DNA of 43,937 nucleotides from Candidatus Ornithomonoglobus intestinigallinarum (GTDB lineage Bacteria > Bacillota > Clostridia > UBA1381), in contig DVLU01000039.1 of the NCBI GenBank assembly GCA_018715365.1, positions 1 through 43,937 on the forward strand, read 5' to 3'. Positions 32,905-41,847 of this stretch are shown here, piece after piece. The notes under the pieces were generated by a model that did no database searches, was not told the origin of the DNA, and saw only the letters and a program-made list of their open reading frames with translations. Each line of letters starts with the position of its first letter. The first letter of the stretch is position 1. The position numbers and the translations under genes were made by a program.

Positions 32905-34164
32905 TTAATAGGTATATACGATTATGTCCATTACCGTCCCGTCAACGACTCTTGCAAGAGCATAATTATAGCCGTCGCGGTCAAGCTCTATAACGGAATC
33001 GTCCGTGCCGTACGCCTTATCCCACAAAGAGCTTGCTATTACCGAGCTTATGCCGGCAAGGCGTATCGGTTCTATACCCATCGTGTTATTCATATTGCAC
33101 TTGTAGGCAATGACGTTTTCGGGCACGGTAAGCTCGATCGACTTGTTCGTGTCGCCCGTACCGTCAATAAGATACAGCGTTTCGCCGGCGCGTCTGCCGA
33201 TAATGCCGAACGCATAATAATTGCCGCTGTTCGGCACGCTGCCGCCGAAGCTTAAGGGCTTCCAGCCGGAATAACCGCCGACAGCCGTTCCGTTTACCGT
33301 AAACAGCTCCTTAAAGCCGTCGCCGTAATCCTCCGAGCCGTTCACAATATCCGACGACGTCGGACGGAACAGCAGCGCCGCTTCCACTATCTCGCCGCTG
33401 AAGCTCTTGTTGAAATACACAACATCGCCGCGTCTTAATACCGACAAATCGCTGCCTATGAGCGAATTGTACGCATCGGGCGCCGAAACTATCGTAACGT
33501 CCGTGTCAAACCAATCTGAGCGTTCCTCGCCCTGGAACATGTAATCGATGGTGTAGCCCTGCTCCGAATCCCGAACGGTGCTCGCCGTCTGCTCGATTAC
33601 CGAAAAAGCGTTTACTGCGTTTACCGTCTTTTCATAAACGTCGGGGAATATGTTCGGGTTATACGTCGACTGTGGCTTTGCCGTTGTGTCCGGCTCGTCT
33701 GCCGGGTCGGGCGTCGCCGTTGCCGAAGGGTCGGGCGTCGCTGTAGGTGAAGGCGCTGCCGTTGCCGAAGGCGTCGCTGTCGGAGAAGGCGTCGCCGAAG
33801 CGGCCGGGTCGCCGCCGCTTATATGTACCTCAAATATTTCGCCCGTCAAAACGCTGTACATTTTTAAATCATAGCCGAGTATGTCTTTTGAAAGCGTTAC
33901 GGTGCCGTCCTCCGAAACGTCACAGCCCTGCGCATAAACGAGCTTTCCGTCATCGTCATAGCCCGTTATTACAACGCTGTCGCCTTCAACATCGTCTATG
34001 ACCATATCCGTCCCGCTCATGGACGCGCCTATCCAAGGCTCTTCCATGCCCTGCTGTATCGGCGTCGGCGATACTTCACCGGCATTATTCTCGGCCGCGA
34101 ACACTCCGATGCCGCATGATGCTATACATACTGCCGCAAGTGCCGCAATAAATTTCCTGTTCAT
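32905..34164 (-). CDS. Secreted protein with Thr/Pro/Ser-rich linker, unknown function
   Basis: 419 residues. A signal peptide (RKFIAALAAVCIASCGIGVF) is followed by about 100 residues of beta-type sequence. Then comes a low-complexity linker of Ala, Thr, Pro and Ser (PSPTATPSATAAPSPTATP and onward), encoded by tandem GAAGGCGTCG-like units at about 33700-33815, then a C-terminal domain of about 250 residues. The C-terminal part (SDLSVLRRGDVVYFNKSFSG, NYYAFGIIGRRAGETLYLID) has no motif that I can name. It is probably a cell-surface or wall-spanning protein. It lies 47 nt after the DUF815 ATPase gene, behind a GGAGGTAATG site, so they are co-transcribed. Confidence 0.8.
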   Translation of the reverse strand: MNRKFIAALAAVCIASCGIGVFAAENNAGEVSPTPIQQGMEEPWIGASMSGTDMVIDDVEGDSVVITGYDDDGKLVYAQGCDVSEDGTVTLSKDILGYDLKMYSVLTGEIFEVHISGGDPAASATPSPTATPSATAAPSPTATPDPSATATPDPADEPDTTAKPQSTYNPNIFPDVYEKTVNAVNAFSVIEQTASTVRDSEQGYTIDYMFQGEERSDWFDTDVTIVSAPDAYNSLIGSDLSVLRRGDVVYFNKSFSGEIVEAALLFRPTSSDIVNGSEDYGDGFKELFTVNGTAVGGYSGWKPLSFGGSVPNSGNYYAFGIIGRRAGETLYLIDGTGDTNKSIELTVPENVIAYKCNMNNTMGIEPIRLAGISSVIASSLWDKAYGTDDSVIELDRDGYNYALARVVDGTVMDIIVYTY

Positions 34165-34211
34165 TGGAACATTACCTCCTGTCCTTATACATTACCGGAC
34201 GTATTTGTCCG

Positions 34212-35381
34212 TCAGTCCCTGTCAAGCTGCTCAAGCTTTGACAGGTAGTCCGCCGCGAACTGCTTTGCGCAGCGCGCGTTTTTCGATCCGTAATTCATCT
34301 GCCATATTACCGCCTGTTTTTCTATCTCCGGCGTTATCTCCACTCCGTGCTTTTTGAGCATTTCTCCCACGATATGCAGATATTCCTTTTGATTCGGCGA
34401 CATGAACACAACCGATATGCCGAAGCGCTCCGAAAGCGACAGCGTTTCCTGCATCTGGTCGTTCACGTGAACCTCGCCGCCTTCACGGTCCGCCCAGTTC
34501 TCGCGTATGAGATGACGGCGGTTTGACGTGGCATAGATGAGCACGTTTTCACTCTGAGCCTGGAGCTGACCCTCCATGGCTATTTTCAAGGCACGGTATT
34601 CCGTTTCGTGTGTTTCAAATGTCAGGTCGTCAAGGAACAATATGTACTTATGCGGCCTGTGCCTTAAAACCTCCATAAGCTCGGGTATTTTTGCTATACT
34701 GCTCTTGGGCACCTCTATGAGCCTGAGCCCTTTGTCAGCAAACATTGTGAGCAGCGCTTTTACGGACGACGATTTTCCCGTTCCTCTGTCGCCGAAAAGC
34801 AGGACGTTGTTTGCGCGCTTGCCCGCAACAAGCGCGGCGGTATTGTCGATAAGCACCTTTTTCTGATGCTCAAGACCTATAAGGTCGTCGAAGGAAATGC
34901 TGTCCGTGCGCCGTATACCGCAAAGCTCTCCGTCAAATTTGAACGCATTGTACCTGGCAAGAACTCCGCTTCCGAGAGTGCGGTAATGGCGTATAAGGCC
35001 TTCAAGCAGCTCCTGTGCGCTCTGCGCCTCCGTAAGGGAGCGTATCGACTCTTTATACGACGTGCAAAAACCCGTTTCGTTTCCCGAGGGCGAATACTTC
35101 ATGTGCGCCGAACAGAAAAGCTTGTCGTATATGCGCTCGATATCGAGCAGCGCAAGCCTGTGCAAATCATCGCCGACGGCCGCGCCCGACTGCGCAAGCT
35201 CCGAAAGGATATTTACGTCGTTCGCCAAAAGCGACGCCATATATTCCTTTATACCGCTGTCGGTGAGCCCCTCCCTTTCCGCAAACCGCACGACGCTGCC
35301 GAGCACTCTTGTATTGTCCTTTTTAAGAATGCCTTGCACACATTCGTCCTTTCCGATGTTGTTGAAAATAAGCAGGTCCAC
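34212..35381 (-). CDS. DUF815 family AAA ATPase
   Basis: 389 residues from the GTG at 35379-35381, with GGAGGG 9 nt upstream. Walker A is LLFGDRGTGKSSSVKALL and Walker B is YILFLDDLTFE; YATSNRRHLIREN is the sensor region and LSLSERFGISVVF follows. This is the pattern of DUF815, an AAA+ family of unknown role that is common in Firmicutes and Proteobacteria. The N-terminal 170 residues are helical and less conserved. It is the first gene of a two-gene unit with the secreted Thr/Pro-rich protein. Confidence 0.92.
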   Translation of the reverse strand: MDLLIFNNIGKDECVQGILKKDNTRVLGSVVRFAEREGLTDSGIKEYMASLLANDVNILSELAQSGAAVGDDLHRLALLDIERIYDKLFCSAHMKYSPSGNETGFCTSYKESIRSLTEAQSAQELLEGLIRHYRTLGSGVLARYNAFKFDGELCGIRRTDSISFDDLIGLEHQKKVLIDNTAALVAGKRANNVLLFGDRGTGKSSSVKALLTMFADKGLRLIEVPKSSIAKIPELMEVLRHRPHKYILFLDDLTFETHETEYRALKIAMEGQLQAQSENVLIYATSNRRHLIRENWADREGGEVHVNDQMQETLSLSERFGISVVFMSPNQKEYLHIVGEMLKKHGVEITPEIEKQAVIWQMNYGSKNARCAKQFAADYLSKLEQLDRD

Positions 35382-35452
35382 CTGTAAGCCCTCCGTTCCG
35401 CCGCGTGCGCGGCTTTTTGTTTATTGCCCTTCGGATATTGTCCTTATCCTCC

Positions 35453-35481
35453 ATTATACCATAAAGATTACAGGATTGCAA
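35453..35481 (-). promoter_or_regulatory. Promoter of the DUF815 operon
   Basis: Minus strand: -35 TTGCAA (35476-35481), 17-nt spacer, perfect -10 TATAAT (35453-35458). The leader contains a GCCGCG/CGCGGC hairpin at 35400-35413. Confidence 0.8.
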
Positions 35482-35522
35482 CATGATTATTACAAATATC
35501 ATTAACATTCTGTAATATTTCC

Positions 35523-35536
35523 GTAAACTTGTTTAC
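35523..35536. promoter_or_regulatory. Possible operator upstream of the sugar kinase operon
   Basis: GTAAAC at 35523-35528 and GTTTAC at 35531-35536 form an inverted repeat with a 2-nt centre, about 50 nt upstream of the kinase -35. It resembles operators of sugar repressors, but no regulator gene is near. Confidence 0.35.
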
Positions 35537-35587
35537 ATAAAACCGTGATGATTGATAAAAATACATAAAAAAAATTGAGTTTGCCTA

Positions 35588-35616
35588 TTGCTAAACGCGG
35601 TATTTTCTTATATAAT
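35588..35616 (+). promoter_or_regulatory. Promoter of the FGGY kinase-araD operon
   Basis: -35 TTGCTA (35588-35593), 17-nt spacer, perfect -10 TATAAT (35611-35616). AAGGAGAAG precedes the kinase ATG. Confidence 0.8.
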
Positions 35617-35652
35617 TATATATATTCAAAACACTATTAAGGAGAAGAGCTT

Positions 35653-37248
35653 ATGGATGAAACAAAAATAGCCATAGAAAACGGCAAAACCGCGCTCGGG
35701 ATAGAGTTCGGTTCAACGCGCATAAAGGCGGTGCTTGTTGACGAACGGAACCGTCCGATCGCCTCCGGCAGCCACGACTGGGAGAACCGTTACGAAAACG
35801 GCGTATGGACATATTCGGAGGAGGATATAATAACGGGGCTTCAAAGCTGCTATGCCTCGCTTGCCGGCGACGTTAAGGAAAAATACGGCGTCACGCTGAC
35901 GGCAACGGGTGCGCTGGGCATAAGCGCGATGATGCACGGCTATATGGCGTTCGACAAAAGCGGGAAGCTGCTTGTCCCGTTCAGGACATGGCGGAACACG
36001 ATGACGGAGGAGGCGTCGGAGGCGCTGACAAAGCTTTTTTCGTTCCATATACCGCAGCGCTGGAGCATAGCGCATTTGTATCAGGCGATATTAAACGGCG
36101 AGGAGCACGTTAAGGACATCGATTTTATAACGACTCTCGACGGTTACATACACCGCCTGCTCACGGGCAGGAAAACGCTCGGCATAGGCGAAGCGTCGGG
36201 AATGTTCCCGATAGACAGCGAAAAAAAGGATTACGAGCAAAGCATGATAGATATGTTCGACGAGCTTGTTTCGCCGCTCGGCCTGCCGTGGAAGCTGAGA
36301 GACATACTGCCCGAGGTGCTCGTTGCGGGCGACAGCGCCGGAACGCTCACCGAGGACGGCGCAAGGCTGCTTGACCCGAGCGGCAATTTAAAGGCCGGCA
36401 TTCCGCTCTGCCCGTCCGAGGGCGACGCCGGAACGGGAATGACGGCAACAAACAGCGTTGCCGTAAGAACAGGCAACGTGTCGGCGGGAACGTCGGTGTT
36501 TGCGATGGTAGTGCTTGAGCGCGGGCTTTCAAAGGCGTATGACGCGATAGACCTTGTCACAACGCCGACCGGCGAGCCCGTTGCAATGGTCCACTGCAAC
36601 AACTGCACGTCGGACCTTAACGCGTGGGTCAATATTTTCCGCGAATTTGCCGAAGCTGCGGGAATTGAAATAAGCACGCCCAAGCTATACGACCTGCTCT
36701 ACTTCAAGTCACTTGAGGGCGACGCCGACTGCGGCGGACTGCTTTCATACTGCTATCTTTCGGGAGAGCACACAACAGGCTTTGAGGAGGGCCGCCCGCT
36801 TTTGGCGCGCACTCCCGAATCGAAATTCAACCTTGCAAACCTGATGCGCGCGCATCTCTACACGTCCTTGGGCGCGCTGAAGCTCGGCATGGATATATTG
36901 CTGAAAGAAGAAAATGTACGTCTTGACAGGATGTTCGGCCACGGCGGACTGTTCAAAACAAAGGACGTGGGGCAAAAATACATGGCGGCGGCAATAGACG
37001 CACCCGTTTCGCTTATGGAAACGGCGGGCGAAGGCGGCGCATGGGGAATTGCCATTTTGGCGTCTTATATGATAAACAAAAAGGACGGCCAGCCGCTGCA
37101 TGATTTCCTTGAAAAGGAAGTATTCAACGGCAGCAGCGCCTATACGCTCGAGCCCGACCCCAAGGACGCCGCAGGCTTCAATGAATTCGCAAAACGCTAT
37201 AAAGACGGGCTGCCGATAGAGCGCGCGGCCGTCGATTACTTAAAGTGA
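35653..37248 (+). CDS. FGGY-family sugar kinase, probable L-ribulokinase
   Basis: 531 residues. The N-terminal FGGY fold starts with [19 protein letters not shown], the phosphate-binding loop. [19 protein letters not shown], the mid-protein [20 protein letters not shown] with the catalytic Asp region, the [13 protein letters not shown] loop and the C-terminal [15 protein letters not shown] are family features. The partner gene araD 27 nt downstream, which acts on L-ribulose 5-phosphate, suggests L-ribulose as substrate. It is not the classic AraB; xylulose or another pentulose remains possible. The two genes would send L-arabinose or L-ribulose to the pentose phosphate pathway. Confidence 0.88.
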   Translation: MDETKIAIENGKTALGIEFGSTRIKAVLVDERNRPIASGSHDWENRYENGVWTYSEEDIITGLQSCYASLAGDVKEKYGVTLTATGALGISAMMHGYMAFDKSGKLLVPFRTWRNTMTEEASEALTKLFSFHIPQRWSIAHLYQAILNGEEHVKDIDFITTLDGYIHRLLTGRKTLGIGEASGMFPIDSEKKDYEQSMIDMFDELVSPLGLPWKLRDILPEVLVAGDSAGTLTEDGARLLDPSGNLKAGIPLCPSEGDAGTGMTATNSVAVRTGNVSAGTSVFAMVVLERGLSKAYDAIDLVTTPTGEPVAMVHCNNCTSDLNAWVNIFREFAEAAGIEISTPKLYDLLYFKSLEGDADCGGLLSYCYLSGEHTTGFEEGRPLLARTPESKFNLANLMRAHLYTSLGALKLGMDILLKEENVRLDRMFGHGGLFKTKDVGQKYMAAAIDAPVSLMETAGEGGAWGIAILASYMINKKDGQPLHDFLEKEVFNGSSAYTLEPDPKDAAGFNEFAKRYKDGLPIERAAVDYLK

Positions 37249-37275
37249 TACGCATATCGAAAGGAGAACACGTCA

Positions 37276-37971
37276 ATGCTTGAAGAACTCAAAAAACAGG
37301 TATGGGAGGCAAACCTGAAGCTTCCCGAATACGGTCTTGTAACGTTCACATGGGGAAACGTTTCGGGAATAGACAGGGAAAAAGGGCTTTTTGTAATAAA
37401 GCCATCCGGCGTTGAATACGATAAGCTGCGTCCGGAGGACATGGTTGTTATAGACATGGACGGCAATAAAATCGAAGGCGATTACAACCCGTCGTCCGAC
37501 ACGCCCACGCACCTTGAATTATACAAAGCGTTCCCCGAATGCGGCGGCATTGTTCACACACATTCGTCATGGGCAACATCGTTTGCGCAGGCATGTATGC
37601 CGATACCGGCGTTCGGCACAACGCACGCCGACTATTTCTACGGCGAGATTCCGGCAACGCGCCTTATGACAAAAGAGGAAATCGAGGGCGACTACGAAAA
37701 GAACACGGGGCTTGTAATAATCGAAACGTTTAAAGACAAAGACCCGGCGGCGGTGCCCGGCGTACTCGTTTCAAACCACGGCCCGTTCGCATGGGGCACG
37801 GACGCGTCAAACGCCGTCCACAACGCCGTTGTGCTAGATGAGGTCGCAAAAATGGCATACCGCGCAATGACGCTCAATCCCGGCCTGCCGCCCATATCAC
37901 AGACAATACTCGATAAGCATTATTTGAGAAAGCACGGCGCAAACGCCTATTACGGACAAGCAAAAAAGTGA
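37276..37971 (+). CDS. araD: L-ribulose-5-phosphate 4-epimerase
   Basis: 231 residues. Class II aldolase-like fold: [59 protein letters not shown], and the zinc-binding His residues in [15 protein letters not shown] and [25 protein letters not shown] is typical of AraD. It converts L-ribulose 5-phosphate to D-xylulose 5-phosphate. An AAAGGAGAACA site precedes the ATG. Confidence 0.95.
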   Translation: MLEELKKQVWEANLKLPEYGLVTFTWGNVSGIDREKGLFVIKPSGVEYDKLRPEDMVVIDMDGNKIEGDYNPSSDTPTHLELYKAFPECGGIVHTHSSWATSFAQACMPIPAFGTTHADYFYGEIPATRLMTKEEIEGDYEKNTGLVIIETFKDKDPAAVPGVLVSNHGPFAWGTDASNAVHNAVVLDEVAKMAYRAMTLNPGLPPISQTILDKHYLRKHGANAYYGQAKK

Positions 37972-38020
37972 TAGGCGCTACCGGCGGCGGTGACGTTCGG
38001 GAAAATATATAACAATTATT

Positions 38021-38932
38021 ATGAAGCAAATAACAATATCAAAAAACGACAGCGGCCGGCGTCTTGATAAATTCCTTTCAAAATTTATGCCGCGGCTGCC
38101 GAAATCGATGCTGTATAAATCACTGCGCAAAAACTGCGTCCGTGTAAACGGCAAACACGTAAAAGACGGCGCGTATATGCTCCGCGAGGGCGACGCGCTG
38201 TCGCTCTATTTCCGCGACGAATTTTTCGAAAAGGAACAGCGCACGGTACGCACCGGCGCGCCGCTTGACGTCGTTTACGAGGACGACAATATAATAATAG
38301 TAAACAAGCCGCGCGGCCTTGTTGTCCACGACGACGACAAAGGCACGAAAGATACTCTTATAGCGCGCGTTCTCGGCTATCTTTACGAGCACGGCAGCTA
38401 TGATCCCGAGCGGGAGCAGTCGTTTGTGCCCGCGCTTTGCAACAGGCTTGACAGAAACACCGAAGGCCTTGTTATAGCCGCCAAAAACGCCGCAGCGCTG
38501 CGGACGGTAAACGAAAAAATAAGATCGCGGGAAATAAAAAAATATTATATCTGCATAACCGAGGGCGTTCCGCAAAAAAAGAGCGGCACGCTTGTTTCCT
38601 ATCTTTCGCGCCTGGAAAAGCGCGTAACCGTTTCGGACACGGAATGTGAAAACGGAAAGGAAATCCGCACAAAATACAAGCTGCTGCAAACCGACGGCAG
38701 CCGCTCCCTGCTTGAAATAGAGCTGCTCACGGGACGCACGCACCAAATCCGCGCCCAGCTCGCATCGATCGGCTGCCCTCTCGAGGGCGACGCAAAATAC
38801 GGCGCAAAAAATACGGACGTGCCGTACAGGCTGTGCAGCTTCAAGCTTGTGTTTGATTTTTCGTCCGACGCGGGCGTCTTGAATTACCTGCGCGGCAAAA
38901 CAGTCGAAATAGCCGGCGGCATAAAGCTTTAA
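38021..38932 (+). CDS. RluA/RluC-type 23S rRNA pseudouridine synthase
   Basis: 303 residues. The S4 domain (DKFLSKFMPRLPKSMLYKSL, NCVRVNGKHVKDGAYML) is followed by the catalytic domain: IIIVNKPRGLVVHDDDKGT, the catalytic Asp in ALCNRLDRNTEGLVIAAKN, and LLTGRTHQIRAQLASIGCPL. The DR pair in place of DxxT resembles RluC-like enzymes of Firmicutes. It modifies uridines in 23S rRNA. It lies 49 nt after araD with no strong ribosome binding site, and just ahead of a second rRNA-modifying gene. Confidence 0.95.
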   Translation: MKQITISKNDSGRRLDKFLSKFMPRLPKSMLYKSLRKNCVRVNGKHVKDGAYMLREGDALSLYFRDEFFEKEQRTVRTGAPLDVVYEDDNIIIVNKPRGLVVHDDDKGTKDTLIARVLGYLYEHGSYDPEREQSFVPALCNRLDRNTEGLVIAAKNAAALRTVNEKIRSREIKKYYICITEGVPQKKSGTLVSYLSRLEKRVTVSDTECENGKEIRTKYKLLQTDGSRSLLEIELLTGRTHQIRAQLASIGCPLEGDAKYGAKNTDVPYRLCSFKLVFDFSSDAGVLNYLRGKTVEIAGGIKL

Positions 38933-38987
38933 AAAATCATTGCCGCCGCCCGATAAAAAGCGTTTGATAAAGAAACGGAGTTTTTTT

Positions 38988-40298
38988 ATGATACCCGAAA
39001 TCAACAAGGAATACGAAACGGAGGTAACGGGCGTTTCGTCCGACGGCCGCGGCATAGGCCGTATAAGCGGCATGACTGTTTTTATCTCGGGCGGAGTGCC
39101 CGGTGATACGGCGCGCGTTATTGTAACAAGCGTAAAAAAACGTTTTGCGGAGGGCGCCGTATTATCGCTTCTCAGTCCGTCGCCGCACCGTCGGACGCCG
39201 CAATGTCCGTGCGCCGGCCGCTGCGGCGGCTGCCAAACGTCACATATGAGCCGCGAGCTTGAGCTTGCATCAAAATCTGACAGGGTGACGCAGGCGCTGA
39301 AGCGCATAGGCGGCTTTGATATTTCGGAACCTGTACCCATAAGCAGCGGCGCGCCGCAGCGCTGCCGAAACAAGGCGGTATATAAAATAAGCTTTGAAAA
39401 CGGCGCGCCCGTCTGCGGCTTTTTCGAAAACAAAAGCCATACCGTTGCCGCCGCCGATGACTGCCTTCTGTGCGGCGTTTATGATAAAGACGTAAAAAAC
39501 GCGCTGCTGTCGTATATCCGGGAAACGGGCTGCCGAAATATTTCGGAGCTTTTTATCAGGCGCAGCTCAAACGGCGCTCAAACAATGCTCGCCCTACGCA
39601 TATCCGGCGCCCTGCCGTCCGTTCCGAGGCTTGTGAGTCTTTTGACGGCGGCCGACAAAAGCGTCGTTTCGGTAATACTTGACGCACACGGCAAATGCGA
39701 AACGGTATTCGGGCAAAGCTTAATTACCGACACGCTTTTGGGGCTTGAATTCAAAATTTCCCACAAAAGCTTTTTTCAGGTAAATCACGAAATGACGGAG
39801 CGTCTTTACGCACAGGTGCTTGAATATGCGGCGCTTACGGGAAGCGAGCGCGTGCTTGATATTTACTGCGGCATAGGCACAATATCGCTTTGCGCGGCGA
39901 GGTCGGCAAAATCGGTAACGGGAGTTGAGATTGTCCCCGACGCCGTTTTAAACGCACGCGAAAACGCAGCGGCGAACGGCATTGAAAATGCGGTGTTTTT
40001 TGCCGACAGCGCGGAAAATATTGTGCCGAAGCTTATCGATGCCGGCGAACGCCCGGACGTTGTGATACTCGACCCGCCGAGAAAAGGCTCGGACGGCGCA
40101 ACGCTCGGAGCGGTATTAAAAGCCGAACCGAAGCGGATAGTTTATGTTTCGTGCGACCCCGCAACGCTTGCACGCGACCTGAAGCTCCTCTCCGGCGGCG
40201 GCTATTCCCTCACCTCCGCCCGCGCATACGATATGTTCCCCCGCACCATGCACGTCGAGACGGTATGTTTGATGTCGCGTATATGTAGCGGTGAGTAA
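38988..40298 (+). CDS. rlmD: 23S rRNA (uracil-5-)-methyltransferase, RumA family
   Basis: 436 residues from the ATG at 38988 (MIPEINKEYETEVTGVSSDG), which has an ACGGAG site; an upstream in-frame start is unsupported. An N-terminal TRAM domain is followed by the iron-sulfur Cys motif CPCAGRCGGCQTSHMS, the SAM-binding LDIYCGIGTISLCAA, DPPRKGSDG, and the catalytic Cys in YVSCDPATLARDLKLL. It makes m5U in 23S rRNA. The C-terminus reads MHVETVCLMSRICSGE. The final codons lie at what looks like an element junction, so the last residues may be supplied by the inserted element. Confidence 0.95.
   Translation: MIPEINKEYETEVTGVSSDGRGIGRISGMTVFISGGVPGDTARVIVTSVKKRFAEGAVLSLLSPSPHRRTPQCPCAGRCGGCQTSHMSRELELASKSDRVTQALKRIGGFDISEPVPISSGAPQRCRNKAVYKISFENGAPVCGFFENKSHTVAAADDCLLCGVYDKDVKNALLSYIRETGCRNISELFIRRSSNGAQTMLALRISGALPSVPRLVSLLTAADKSVVSVILDAHGKCETVFGQSLITDTLLGLEFKISHKSFFQVNHEMTERLYAQVLEYAALTGSERVLDIYCGIGTISLCAARSAKSVTGVEIVPDAVLNARENAAANGIENAVFFADSAENIVPKLIDAGERPDVVILDPPRKGSDGATLGAVLKAEPKRIVYVSCDPATLARDLKLLSGGGYSLTSARAYDMFPRTMHVETVCLMSRICSGE
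40251..40298. other. Candidate left attachment site at the 3' end of the RumA gene
   Basis: The codons for HVETV (40251-40265) and the following bases correspond to the 42-nt second rumA tail at 43132-43173. The shared core reads CA-GT-GAGAC. Just after the stop the sequence turns strongly AT-rich. The RumA gene 3' end is a known integration target of mobile elements in streptococci, so I infer an att site here. Confidence 0.5.
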
Positions 40299-40340
40299 AT
40301 CATCAATATACAATATATTGTGGGAGGTATGTTCTTAACG

Positions 40341-40390
40341 CAAAAAACAGCCTACTTATCATCAGAGGTTGTAGATATTGAAAGTAGGCT
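40341..40390 (-). terminator. Terminator of the small divergent ORF
   Basis: AGCCTACTT at 40349-40357 pairs with AAGTAGGCT at 40382-40390 (24-nt loop). On the minus strand GTTTTTTG follows. Confidence 0.75.
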
Positions 40391-40412
40391 ATTAGTGCTT
40401 GGATTTATATTA

Positions 40413-40778
40413 TTAATCGTTAATTATTGGCATATATGCGGTTAACCTAAATAGGCCATTTTTATCATTTTGAATTTTGAAATTTATAATTTCAATATCA
40501 TGATAGGCCTCTTTTAGAATTAATGAAGAAAACGTACATATCGCTATGTATAGTTGATGTTCAGACAGCGCGGGGTATTTAAAATTATATACTCTTCTAT
40601 ATACCATATATTGACTATCCAAGTTTGAATAAAATATATCCCTTTTTGCAAGGTGAAAATCCAAGCTATTTTTATATGGTTCATTATTTACCCTTTCTGA
40701 ATATTGCGTTAGCTTGTGGTATAAATTTGAAATTTGTGTAGCTTTGGAAGCATAAATCGAAATATATATTTTTGACAT
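40413..40778 (-). CDS. Hypothetical protein of the recombinase module
   Basis: 121 residues from the ATG at 40776-40778 (MSKIYISIYASKATQISNLY), which has AGGAGG 8 nt upstream; a TTG two codons earlier is less likely. The coding sequence is AT-rich, with Lys/Asn/Ile/Tyr-rich usage unlike the genes to the left. I recognise no domain. It is divergent from the recombinase, with an 11-bp inverted repeat between the two, and has its own terminator. It could be a small regulator of the element, but nothing like a helix-turn-helix is obvious. Confidence 0.6.
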   Translation of the reverse strand: MSKIYISIYASKATQISNLYHKLTQYSERVNNEPYKNSLDFHLAKRDIFYSNLDSQYMVYRRVYNFKYPALSEHQLYIAICTFSSLILKEAYHDIEIINFKIQNDKNGLFRLTAYMPIIND

Positions 40779-40800
40779 ATACAAGACCTCCTTCGTTTGG

Positions 40801-40832
40801 TGATATATTAACTCTGAAGCCTTAATATATCA
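40801..40832. promoter_or_regulatory. Perfect inverted repeat between the divergent ORF and the recombinase
   Basis: TGATATATTAA at 40801-40811 and TTAATATATCA at 40822-40832, spacer 10 nt. The place and symmetry suit an operator controlling one or both divergent genes, or a recombinase binding site. Confidence 0.55.
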
Positions 40833-40889
40833 ACTGTATATGAAGAAAGTTATCAATTAGTTATCATTTGGATAGAAGAAGGTGAAAAT

Positions 40890-41816
40890 ATGAATTCAAA
40901 AATCTGGTATATCCCTGCAAGGAACGACCGCTTGGAAAAGAAAGTAGGTATTTATTGCAGAGTAAGTACAGCTGAAAAAGAGCAACTGTACAGCCTTGCT
41001 GAACAGATATCAGCATTGACAAGAGCAGTTGCCAATGTAAGTCAATGGCGATTAGCGGATGTATTTATAGATATTGCTTCTGCAAAGGGCGATATTCCCC
41101 GGCGTGAATTTGAACGATTGATGAAAGAATGCGAGGCTCACAATATCTCTGTTGTTTTGACAAAGAGTATTAGTCGCTTTGGAAGGGATACAGTAGAAAC
41201 TTTAACAGCAATCAATAAGTTGAAAGCTGCGGGGGTAAGAGTCATATTTGAGCAGGAAAATCTGGATACGGACGAAGTTGACAGTGATTTAATGATTTCG
41301 GTCATGGAATCCTTGGCTCAGGCTGAAAATGAAAGTCGAAGTGAAAATATACGAATGGGGCTTGCGATGAGGGCGGCCAATGGAACCTCCGGATTGTATA
41401 AGCGAAAACTGTATGGCTATACAAAGAATATAAATGGTGAGCTTGTTATTGATGAAGAGCAGGCAAAAAATGTACGAGATATATTCCGTTGGTACCTTGA
41501 CGGTGCAAGTGTTCTGGGTATTATTAAAAAGCTCTATGATGCTGGCGTTCTTTCTCCTACCGGTAAGGAAAAGTGGAATAAAAGAACCATTGAAACAATG
41601 CTTTCAAATGAAAAATATACTGGCACTGTTACACTCTTGGATTCTGCCACGCAGGAATATGAGTATCAGATGAAAGAGTGTATTCCGCCCATAATTACAG
41701 AAAGTGAATTTCGGGCAGTACAGGAAGAAAAGAAAAATCGAAGCAACATCGTTACCGATGATGAAGGCACGCATCGCAGTAGTAAAAAATATAGTTCTAA
41801 GAAAAAGAAGCAATAG
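40890..41816 (+). CDS. Serine recombinase, short form without zinc ribbon
   Basis: 308 residues. Resolvase domain: GIYCRVSTAEKEQ with catalytic Ser26, and SISRFGRDTVE with Arg96 and Arg99. The PF07508-type recombinase domain follows: LYGYTKNINGELVIDEEQAK, NVRDIFRWYLDGASVLGIIK, KWNKRTIETMLSNEKYTGTV. It ends in a Lys/Ser-rich tail; the zinc ribbon and coiled coil of the usual 450-550-residue large serine integrases are missing. It may be an active short type or need a partner. An AAGGTG site precedes the start. It heads the unit with the SRA-like and Nudix genes. Confidence 0.93.
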   Translation: MNSKIWYIPARNDRLEKKVGIYCRVSTAEKEQLYSLAEQISALTRAVANVSQWRLADVFIDIASAKGDIPRREFERLMKECEAHNISVVLTKSISRFGRDTVETLTAINKLKAAGVRVIFEQENLDTDEVDSDLMISVMESLAQAENESRSENIRMGLAMRAANGTSGLYKRKLYGYTKNINGELVIDEEQAKNVRDIFRWYLDGASVLGIIKKLYDAGVLSPTGKEKWNKRTIETMLSNEKYTGTVTLLDSATQEYEYQMKECIPPIITESEFRAVQEEKKNRSNIVTDDEGTHRSSKKYSSKKKKQ

Positions 41817-41847
41817 AAATTTACATGGTATAAGGTGGATTATTAAA

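Noticed and set aside
38120..39433. 437-residue minus-strand ORF opposite the RluC-like and RumA genes
   Set aside because: It spans two well-supported plus-strand genes and their junction; the translation is of shadow type.
41704..41847. Upstream extension of the SRA-like protein into the recombinase gene
   Set aside because: It reads the recombinase C-terminus in another frame; the GTG at 41848 has a ribosome binding site and starts a sensible domain.
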